DNA from: Dactylorhiza incarnata
Taxonomy: Eukaryota > Streptophyta > Magnoliopsida > Asparagales > Orchidaceae
Assembly (NCBI GenBank): GCA_033032865.1
Contig: JAWHQI010000229.1
Span: forward strand, 62,001-126,000
DNA length: 64,000 nt
Reading direction: 5' to 3'
Part shown: positions 33,017 to 44,100 of the stretch, in pieces
Position numbering within the stretch: position 1 is the stretch's first letter
Layout: the number at the start of each line of letters is the position of its first letter
Notes under the pieces: model-generated
What the model saw: only the letters and a program-made list of their open reading frames with translations
What the model was told of the DNA's origin: nothing
Database searches by the model: none
Position numbers and translations under genes: made by a program

Positions 33017-34880
33017 CACATCCTTACTGTCATTGTGCTTTGCATTGGATGAATGTTCTTTGTTGTTCTCAAAATGAATCATTGTCTATCCTTTTTATGG
33101 ATCAGCGAAGTTACTTTAATGTTTTTACTTCTGTGCATTCAAACAAAAACATCACCACCATTAAACACTCGTTTGACACGACAACGGTTGCGACTGCCGC
33201 GCAAAAAAACGCCATGCTGAAATTAAATGCGGCCGCCGTTCTAGGGTGAGGTCGGGCGTTGATGAACGACAGTTCATGACCATTGTGTTCATGACTGCCA
33301 CTTTCGCCCCAAACGAACCATTGGTTTTGAGTAGGAGGTACGCGTTTCTTACTTAATGAAATCTTGTGAAGTAGAAAAACAAGGGACTGATTCCAGCCAA
33401 ATTTGTTGTGTTTCCGCTAGTTGCCAAATTTAATGTACTCAGATTTTTTTAGTGTCATAAATATGTTTTTATTCAAAAGAAATTTTGCTTGACAATTGCA
33501 CACATCCTTACTATCATTGTCCTTTGTATGGGATGAATCTTCTTTGTTGTTCTGAAAATAAATCACGGTCTATCCTTTTTACGGATCAAAGAACTTACTT
33601 TCTTAGGGTCTGTTTTACACGGTGTTTTTGCTTCTGTGCATTTGGACAAAAATGTCGCCACCATGAAACACTAGTTTGGCACGACAACGGTTGTGACTGT
33701 GTTATGGGCCGGGCCCAGGACTCTGGACTCTGGGCCTAATCCTGCTCCCGCTCCCGGGTTTAGTCCTCCACATAACAGGGCCCGTGACCCACACACCCCA
33801 ACCCCTCTCTGCACGTCTTCTCGGTGCGGCGGGTTGTTGAGGCTGGGGCTCGATACCCAGACCTCTGTTATGGGTCGGGCCCGGGACTCTGGGACTCTGG
33901 GCCTAATCCCGCTCCCGCTCCCGCTCCCGGGTTTAGTCCGCCACATAACAGGGCCCGCAGCCCACACACCCCAACCTCTCTCCACACGTGTTCTCGGTGC
34001 GGCGGGTTGTTGAGGCTGAGGCTCGATACCCAGACCTCCTTGATAGAAGCACTTAACTCTTGCTCCTATCACCAACTGAGCCGCGACTCAATTGGTGATA
34101 GGAGCAGACGTTAAGTGCTTCTATGAATGAGGTCTGGGTATCGAGCCCCAGCCTCAACAACCCGTCGCACCGAGAACACATGCAGAGAGGGGTTGGGGTG
34201 GGTGGGCCACGGGCCCTGTTATGTGGCGGACTAAACCCGGGAGTGGGATTAGGCCCAGAGTCCCAGGCCCGACCCATAACATAAAAGTGCCTAATCCCAC
34301 TCCCTGGTTTAGTCTGCCACATAGCAGGGCCCGTGGCCCACACACCCCAACCCCTCTCCGCACGTGTTCTCGGTGCGGCGGATTGTTGATAGGAGCAAGC
34401 GTTAAGTGCTTCTATCAAGGAGGTCTGGGTATCGAGCCCCAACCTCAACAACCCGCTGCACCGAGAACACGTGCGGAGAGGGGTTGGGGTGTGTGGGTCG
34501 CGGACCCTGTTATGTGGTGGACTAAACCCGGGAGCTTTGATTAGGCCCAGAGTCCCAGAGTCCCGGGCCCGGCCCATAACAGACTGCTGCGCAGAAAACA
34601 CCCCTGTTGAAATTAACTGCTGTTGCGGTTCTAGGGTGGGTCTGGCGTTGATGAACGACAGTTCATCACCATTGCGTTCATGACTGCCACCTTCGCACCA
34701 AACGAACCCTTAGTTTGAGTTTCTTACTTAATGAAATCTTGTGAAGTAGAAAAACAAGGTACTGAGCCCAGCCAAATTTGTTGTGTTTCTGCTAGTTGCT
34801 AAATTTAATGTGCTTGATTTTTTTTTGAGTGTCATAAATATCTTTTTATTCAAAAGAAATTTTGCATGACAATTGCACAC
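33017..34880. repeat. 484-bp tandem duplication, second copy split by a foldback element
   Basis: Copy 1 is 33017-33500. Copy 2 starts at 33501 with the same CACATCCTTACT, is interrupted at 33700-34581, and resumes to about 34878 (AATTGCACAC). Both share CATTGTCTATCC-like, GATGAACGACAGTTCAT and GAAATCTTGTGAAGTAG blocks with moderate divergence, so the duplication is old. It lies just upstream of the first visible acyltransferase exon. The 95-codon frame at 32765-33052 overlapping its start is not recognised. Confidence 0.85.
33700..34581. mobile_element. Foldback element with TG...CA ends and central tRNA-like heads
   Basis: An 882-bp insert with perfect 17-bp terminal inverted repeats (TGTTATGGGCCGGGCCC and its complement) flanked by GACTG (33695-33699 and 34582-34586). 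The inner part, about 33864-34280, is a near-complete palindrome centred near 34083. At the centre, minus-strand bases 34082-34072 read GGCTCAGTTGG, a good pol III box A. The other arm has a degenerate copy. Box B-like TATCGAGCCCC lies about 55 bp out in each arm. Flanking units at 33700-33863 and 34281-34581 repeat the same body. Frames inside are palindrome artefacts. Confidence 0.9.
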
Positions 34881-35022
34881 AGACTAATAAGTTCATATGG
34901 GCTTTAAAATTAGAATGGCATATGTTGACACTTAAACTATGACTACTAGTTAGTCCTCTAGCATATAATAAATACTCAACTGTGCTTAAGGTTTTGTGCT
35001 AAACGTTCAAATGTTTTTTCAG

Positions 35023-35142
35023 GATGAGAACACTGAGAAAACCGATGAATCTAAAGGGGCAGGGGTGATTGTGTCAAACCATGTATCATATTTAGATATT
35101 CTCTATCATATGTCATCATCTTTTCCAAGTTTTGTTGCCAAG
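35023..35142 (+). CDS. LPEAT1: Acyltransferase exon with the HX4D motif
   Basis: Forty codons from a TTTTTTCAG acceptor to an AAG|GTATGC donor. It holds GAGVIVSNHVSYLDILYHM. The His and Asp of NHVSYLD are the catalytic pair of glycerolipid acyltransferases. Phase 0 at both ends. Confidence 0.92.
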
Positions 35143-38100
35143 GTATGCCAACGAATGATATTTTGTCCATCATGGTTTTCAATATCCACAATTTTGCATA
35201 TATAGAAGTTGTTCGGCTTTGCAACTTTAGCCTGACATGTTCTCCTTTTCTCCTGTACAAATTGATCTTGGATTTTACGGCCGAAGAGATCAGTAGCCAG
35301 GCTTCCTCTCGTTGGGATAATCAGGTTAATTACTACCTGATTATTTATCTGGATTTTTTTTCATCGGCTAACTGATTTTACTGGGAATTACTTTTGTTTG
35401 CAGCAAGTGCCTTGGTTGTGTCTATGTCCAGAGGGAGTCAAAAGCTTCTGATTTCAAGGGTGTTTCAGGTATTAAAAAAATTAGGAGAGCTTTATCATTT
35501 TATGTATCCTTCTTATTCCATTGACAGCAGTTGAGGACCTGTGTGTTTTCCATGCAGATAAGTGGTCTTCCACTGGGCTTAGCAAATATTTTTACTTGGA
35601 TTTTTTTTATATGCGATCTTTTTAGGATAAATGCATTCATATGTAGTGAGTTCAATGTTGTGTTGCAATTTTTGATTTACATAATATAAGAAATGTATTG
35701 CTGTGTGGATATAGATGGAGGACGATGGGAGAGAGAGTGATGATATAAGTGATGGGATCACATTTTGAGTGCAGGCTATCATCCAATGGGCCCGCACATG
35801 TCTATTCTCGTAGAAGGCATTGATCGGATCGTTGTCTGGACGGATCCGAGTCCTCGGTTGTATCCGAGGCCGAACCTCCTCCCTAACTTCCCCATCTTAT
35901 CCAAACATCCATATACCTCTCCCTAACCAAAACAGTCCCCATACAGCCCTACATCTCGTCCTACAGCCACCATAAACCATCCTCTCTTCGGGATAGCCAC
36001 CGCCACCCTCCGAAATTACTGATCTCCACTCCTTCGCCTACAACTATAGCTGTCACTTAAAACCGAAAACCGAAAATCGAACCGGAACCGCAAAAAACCG
36101 GACCGAACCGTTCGGGAATAATTTGGGTTCCGATTTGAATTTTGGAACCGTGAACAACATTGGTCCAGGCGTGGTTCTTTCATTTTATTATCCGGACCGG
36201 AACCGGAACCGGAACCGGAACCGGAACCGCAATATAAAAGTCTCAAGCGGTTTCAAGATTTTTAGAACCGATCCGAACCGGACCGAAGTAGAACTGAACC
36301 GCAACCCGTTTATTAATAATAATAATATTATAATATTGTTATTTTTTTATAATATATCTATAATATCTATACTTATTATTATGGGCGAAACTGATGCGGT
36401 TTGAACCCAAACCGCAATCGCAACAAAGAGGGACGGTTTTGAACTGAACAAAATCGTACCGCACCAAAACCTTGCTGTGTGGTTTGACATTGATGCGATT
36501 TGAAGTCGGTTTTGTGGTATACTTTCGATTTTTATACAGTCATATAATGTATTTTTTATTTTTCTCACATTTTTTTGAAATATTTTGTTTTAAAAATATT
36601 GAGGATATACAACTACTATTTAATAGTAATCACGAAGACAAATCTAATTGTAGTTGATAAATTAGTCAAATTGAATTAACTAATATATTCTTCAAATAAA
36701 ATTTTAATTGTAAAATAAGATTTCAAGAGCAACAATTTAAAGTTCTTTACCCTATGTTGAGTCGTGGTCTTCAGCAACATGAACATTATTGCATCAGCAT
36801 TACACGATTGGAACCGAATGAAACCGGACCGATCCGCATAGAACCGGACCGAACCGTTAGTGGCCGGTATGGTTTTGGTTCTTGTTGAACCGGAACCAGA
36901 ACCGTTAAAACCATGGTTCCAAAAATTATGCTGGAACCGGAACCGGAACCGGTCAAACCAAATACGGTTTTGGTTCTAATTTGAAGAACTGTTACCTTAG
37001 CGGTTCGGTTCACGATTTTAGTAGAACCGGAACCGAACCGGAACCGTGACAGCTCTACCTACAACCCCTCACTCGTGAGTTTAATTGTATTGTGTTATTT
37101 ATTTCAGCAATGCCGTATGGATTTGATTGTCTATATTCTTACCGTGGTTTTGCTTTGTTAATGTGTTTATTTCTGGTGACTAATCGTGGCTTGCAGGATT
37201 TATTTCCTTGTGCATATTAGCTTTTTACACACCAATCGGAGGAACGTCTAATTTGCTTGCCTATTAAAATTATTTGCAATTGTTTGTGATAATTGCATAT
37301 GTTTTATGCTCTCATTATTTGTGAGCTTGATATCACTAGGAATATAAATATTCATCATGTGTCTGATGTTGGGGATTTGATTCTAAATGAGATACCACCT
37401 TGGTATTGGAACCTTCAGCCTAACACCCCACTACAACCTCAGCCACACCCCACTACAACCTCAACCCTCACTTTATCCCAGCCCTATCCCTCCACTTCTA
37501 CGACGATGTACATCATTTGTGAGGCCCTCAGCAGCTTCAGGGGGGTGATGAACTTTGGAGGAAATTACACATACCAGGAGCTACGATACTAAGGCGCCAA
37601 CTTTACTTAACCTAAATCTCCTCTTATATTAATATCTCCTTGTGCACGGGGTGCATCGAAGATTTGGGAAGAAAAAAAATAGTTATCCCCTTCGATCACG
37701 ACAGGCGCGCACACGGTGCCGACTCCGTGATTGCCCTCGTCTTCCCTGTGGTGCCGACTCCACGGGTCCAGTTATCCAACGCTCTCTTCGCCTCCGACGA
37801 CCTCCCTGAGCCTCCAACAACCGTCCACCCCTTAGCGTCACCTCATCCTCCGCCCAAAATCCCAACCGACCCCTCAGTATGTAACACCCCTACCTAGTTT
37901 AGCATCAATTCATAAGCCTGACCGAAATTTATGATGTGAAGCAAACCAAACAATAGTATATAAAATTAGTATCATAATAAGAATAACTAAAGTTTACAGC
38001 GGAAGTAAGGAACTGGAAATAAATTTTGCAAAATACCTTACAGAAGGAACACAGAGTCATCTAGGAAGTATGTGCGAACAAACTGACCCGTATTCCTTGT

Positions 38101-41100
38101 AAAGAAAGTTTCGAAAACGGATTAACCCACTGACGAGTAAGAAAAATATTTCCCCCCAGTGACACAAAAAAGATCTTGAATAAAAAAAATATGCGAGCAT
38201 GCTTTTAAAATAACTTTTTATACTAATAAAAGTAAACTATGTTCTTTGCATGCTTTTCTATCAAATATACTTTTAAACATAAATGTCAATTCTAGTGAGA
38301 TCATGATATGCATTTTCATTCAAGTTTCGAAATCGTTAAATTATAGGAATTTCTAGATTTCGGCATACCCTTGAATTATAGGTGTTTAAAATTCTTCTTC
38401 TTCTGGTTCTACATGAAGTATCTTCTTATGCGCAACTCTAACGATCTGAGTCCCTACTAACGAACACAGGTGTTCTAGTGTCTCACGGACACAGACTCAC
38501 ATCTACTAATCTTTACATGGGGTGTCGTCTCCCCAACTTGAGGCTCATATGGTCTGTTACGCCCTATTAATAAAGCCTAAGTCGTTCCTCCTAATTATTT
38601 TCCATTAAATATTGGATTACATATTCAACTGGATATCTGGACGGTATCTATCTCATACTAATTACAGTCTCATATACATAGTCAAATGGTTTAGTATTTA
38701 CTTATATGACTAAAGTAATACGTGTTTTATTTGTTGTACAGTTCCACACAATCTATAAGAGTACGATTTACTTATCATGATCTAAAATTAAAACTCGAAA
38801 CATATGATCTCATATTATATTGTGCATTCTCTTAACTATACAAGCACAATACATGAATTAAACTATGTGGTATGTTCAGCCAAAAGAAATTTGGGTTTAT
38901 TACATCTTGATCCACGTTATTTGTATTATGGTTATGCAATCATGAAACTATAATTCACTATTTTCATTTGTCTATAAGATGTGTTCTTCATAATTACTAG
39001 CATTGACTTATTCTTCATATATGATAATATTACATGGGAAGGAATCTTTCATATATCTACATTACATGTTTAACTATAGACAGTATTTCTTACATTCTAG
39101 TACACATGGTTCATATTATCATGACAAGATGACTAAGATATGATCTACTATTTTCCTCTATGCATTAAGTGTGTTTTACACAATTTCTTGTTCATATCAT
39201 ATTCATATATATGAACGTCTAATGAAAATACTTAGATGGAATTAGATAAATTTATCTAAGTGATAATGTCTAACTAAAAGGAAATGAATTTCTTACATCG
39301 GTATTGAGACGCTCGTACACACGGTGTGGCGACATGATTCCTTCTAGATTATTCTGACAACTCAAATCTTTCTCTGATCTATGCCAACTCACTCCTAAAA
39401 ACTCTTCCCAGCTGCGAAATAACTACACAAAAATTTTCTGATCTATGCCAACATAAAAATCAAGACCCCTTTCTCCGACTACACAAAAATTGGCGATTCT
39501 CTGATCGGAAGAGGGATATGGGTTTCCGATTCCTGAAATCAAACTCAAAAATTTGAGAAAAGTGGAGTAATTCCTTTGCGGCAAATATGGTTGAAGAAGA
39601 AATGGATGTATTGGTCGTCGATCTACTGACGTCGAAAAGAGGTTGCGACTAAACTGCAGGTGGGGAGAGGCGTCGATGGTCGTCTTCAACAGGAGGATGT
39701 CTTCTACGATCGACAAAGAAGGGCAGGTTCTGTCGGTTTGCTGGAACAGAAGAGTTGGGGGTGTTGTCTTCGAGAGGGGTAGCGACGGTTTCACGCACTC
39801 GACTGGGAGTAGAAATAAAAGGCTCGAGGTGAGGAGAGGAAATCCCTAGCGATCACCGATTTCTATACTAAGTGCATATTTGATTTAAATTATCTCTCCC
39901 ATGATCCTGCTCTTCTTAATCAACGTCGTAACTGATGGGGGGACTGCGCATAACTTAAGGATTGAGGCTCTCCTTCTTAATAAGGATCGAGGACATTAAA
40001 TCATAACTCCTAAATTACGAACTCTACCACTACAAATTAATGTTTTTTAATCTAGTGTGCTACGCCTTTTTGAAATTCCAAATCGTGACAAATTTAAAAT
40101 ATGTAATATTTTTATGTTACCTGACATTAATTAAATTATGCATAAAATTGACTGAAAGGGAATTAGATACCTCGATATGCCGACTGCGCAAACGAATATT
40201 AGTCGCGATAAAAAATTATGGGTGTTACACAGTATCCTCTTCCGATTGCAGTCCCCCTTCCCCAATCAATCTTAAACAGCCACACCCCCCTATCTCTTGT
40301 CTTCCTTGTTGTCCAACTTCCCATATCCCACCGTTTCACAACTGGCCTTCCTTCCTCACCGATGCATACTAAAATCGACGTAGTTTTTTTAAATGATAAA
40401 CTAGGAAATTAATTTAAAATTATGTCGCGCTAGCGGATTTCACGAGTAATATCTGTCGATAACCGTTCTAGCATTCACAAATGCGCATAAATGTCTAACT
40501 TTCTTTCGCATGTAACAATACGACAAATTCATCCATAGGCATGATAAAAAAATAAAAGAACAACAAAGGACTTTTCAAATTAACGACAAACAAGCAAGAC
40601 AGTAATTAAAGGCAAGCTCTGAAAGTCTAAAGACCAATTAAAATTAAGCATAAAGTTAAACTAACGTAATTTGGGCAAGAGGAGATAGAGGGGGTTTACC
40701 ATAGCCTCACTGTTGTAGGAAAATGGAATCTGAGTTGGTGTCACTGGTTTGGATGGCTCTGGTGTGAGGGGAGGCAATCCTGAAATATCTAGGTGTAGGA
40801 ATAGCAGACTGGAGGCCTCCAGGAATGGCTCTGCTGAGTTAATGAAATTGGGGATGATTCAACAGTGGTTTGACGGTGAGGGAAGAACCTGGAGCTCTTG
40901 GTCGCCGGGAATAGGAAACCTGAAGGGGGTAGATTTTACCGGTGGTGCCTGTGGATGACGAGGACAGGACGCGTCGGCCTAGGGCTCGACAGATCCACCG
41001 AAAACTGGCGGAGCAGAGGTCGCCGGAGCCCTAGTTGGACTCCGGCGGCGGTAGCGAGGTGGGAGGAGGAACCGGGCGACATCGAATTGCTGGAAGCTCG

Positions 41101-44100
41101 GCAGAGTGAGTCGCGCTGGAGAGGAAAGGTGGTCGTGCTGGTAACCGAAAAACAGAGAATAAAACTTTGTTTTTCAATTTTTCCCAAGCTTGATTTCACG
41201 TGGGTGGGGCTGAATAGTTATAGGAAGGTTTCAGGTTTTAAATCAATGTTATTAAATGATATTAAAGAAGGGAATTCAATCTCTTCAAGGGTCCGCTTTT
41301 CCAAGTAGAAAGAGGGTGGTATTTAATGGGAATCAAGAAAGGGAGTCAAAAGACTTTGGCAGCTCTTTTGATGTGAAGGGCCGACTGCCATATATTAAAG
41401 CGTGGGGTTTCAAAGTTTTAGAAAGAGAAATCAATATGGAGTAGTTAATAAAATAAAATGAATTAATTCTGGAGAACTCCTTTGGTATTCCCTAAAAATT
41501 ATAATCCTCAAAATTATAATTTCTAAAATTAATGTGTTTTAAGTTCAGAAATTAAAATACGTTAAATACTCAATAAAAAAATACATTTTCAATGCTTAAT
41601 AAAATTATATTTTCATAGCTTGCCCTAATTATCACTTAATCTAATTTGACAGACCTTTTCGTTCCTGGTCTTATTGGTCGGTCACGCCAATAAGCCGTAC
41701 AAGAGCGCACGAGCGTGATACATGACATAAGCGCTCTAGCAGCATGCACGAAATTAAAAGAAACATCCACAAAAATAAAAGAAACATGAGAAAAGACATG
41801 CGCGACGCAAATACAAATGCAGAAATTGACATATGGATGTGATTAGGTTGCATCACTCACCATCTTAAACCGCACCCGCCTATATTATCAAGGCGCGCGC
41901 CTGAGGGGCCGGGTGCACCAGGCGCACTGGCCCGCGCCTCTGCAAGGTAGAGGCGGGCGATGTGCCCCAGGCTCGCCTCGACGCGCGCCTTACCAGCTCC
42001 CAGGCGCACCAAAGGCGCGTCTGGCCTTTCAAGGTGTTTTCTTCAACCTGTTTTTTTGGGAGATAGGCAAAAACATGATCTCAGACGCCCGAGGCACACC
42101 TAGGCGCACTTGGGCATCCAATTCACTGATTTTCAGTGAATTGGGTGCCCAATTCACTGAATATGCTTAATTCGCTGATTTTCAGGGAATTAAGCCCAAT
42201 TCAATGAAAAATCAGAGAATTGGATGCCAAATTCGCTGATTTTCAGTGAATTGGATGCCAAATTCGCTGATTTTCAGTGAATTGGATGTCAAATTCGCTG
42301 ATTTTCATTGAATTGGGCACCCAATTCACTGATTTTCAGTGAATTGGACACCCAAATCATTTTTGCACCTCACGTGCCTCAGGTGCGCGCCTGCGCCTGC
42401 CTAGGCTCCAGGACCCCTTTGCGCCTCGGTGCGCCTTGCGCCTTTGATAACTTAGGCACCCGTCCTTGCCATAAACACCCCCAACTCAAATTACTGCACT
42501 CCTGGAAACCCCTCAATACCCCAAAACTGAACCCCCATCAGGCCATATTAGGATGGTTGACTTATCCATTCCATTCTAAGTTCCATAAACATCCTACAGC
42601 CTTTCCCTTTTAGCTGACCTCCCCTACAACCCTCCCCACTCAGATTTCGGTCCCCATATGACCATTATCCGCACTGAGCAACCAACATATGTAGTTTTCC
42701 CTACTTCGTGAGTCGTGACTGATGTTGATGTATTGGTTAGTTTCTATTACTTGTTTCAATTTTCGCATCACATGAATGCATTTATTCCTAGTGTAGTTTT
42801 ACTTTTAATTAATTGAGCTCTTTTAATCTCAACATTGTGTGTTTCCTCTTCGATTAACGCCTAATTTCAGTACTTTCAATTAATTTGCAATGATCTCTTA
42901 CTTAATTAGAACATAAGTGGTTAATTTCCATTAAATACGTGAGTTTAAATGTTGTTGTTTACTTGTGCGTCAAAATTATTTACATGACAACTCATGAGAA
43001 TTACATTATAGTTTAGGGTTAGCCGTCATTAGTTCATTGGATTGTGTGCGTGCATTCATTCACATCTTCATTTTAGGGTTCGTCGTTGGTCCATTGCATT
43101 CATCGCGTGCTTGTTTGCATTGCCTCTAGAGTTAGGATTTCACACATTCGTGACCTGTACATTCGTCTTGTGTCTGTTCGTATGAGAGCCCCAGGTTTGA
43201 GCTTTATTTTACGCAGTAGTAATTTCTATAAGTTCTTCTATGGCTAGTTACTATCATCACCTTTCTCGTTTATCTGTGAGACGCAAGTCTGATTATACTC
43301 AACCCCATAGTGTCTCTACTGCGAAATATTTGTACTACTATGATGCTCATACTAATTCCCAGTCCCTCACACATTGGGATCGTGTTGAACCTTCAACACA
43401 ACACTGTTATTTTAGGGATGATGACTACGTTGATCATCGTTTCGAGAGAAATCTTGAGTGTAGGTTTCGTGCAATTGCCTCATCGTTTGATAGTTTGCGA
43501 GTCCCGAGTCTTTTAGTTATTGGCTCGTGAACATGAAATATTATCTCAATTATTTTAAATTATTCGGTGAGCGCCGCATCAAATTTGCAAAACTTAGACT
43601 TCATCAAGCGAGAGCATATTGGTCTTGCTTTGAGAGGGACTGTGAGTGGGATCGTCTTCACCGCATCACTAGTTGGGTAGAGATGAAGTGTAGGTTGTGA
43701 CATGGGTATTTGCCAGCCACCTTGTTAAAGGCGCGCCTCAGGCTCAAGGCTCACCAGGCTCACCAGGCTCACCAGGCTCAGAGGTTTGCGCCTTCATGCG
43801 CCTTATTTGCGCCTTTGGAACATAAAAGGCACGCCTGAGTGAGATTTTTGTTGTAAATTTGTTTTTTTCAAAAATAAAGAATGAAATAATATAAGAACTC
43901 AATAATTTTTGATTGATTTAGTGTTTATGAAAGATAATTGTGCGTTGGGACTTAGATATGATGTAAGTGACCACATTGATTCTATTTTTTAAGAGATATA
44001 AATAATAGTAATGAATGATTAATTATTAGAATAGATGAAAATTTTGATCTAGAAGATGAAATGATGCTGGATGCTGATTATTTAAAATGAATGCGGTTGC

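Noticed and set aside
32765..33052. 95-codon frame upstream of the acyltransferase exons, considered as a 5' exon
   Set aside because: No resemblance to the membrane N-terminus expected for this enzyme, and no convincing splice donor in frame.
33671..34601. Frames of up to 182 codons on both strands
   Set aside because: Lie inside the foldback element and repeat each other in mirror image.
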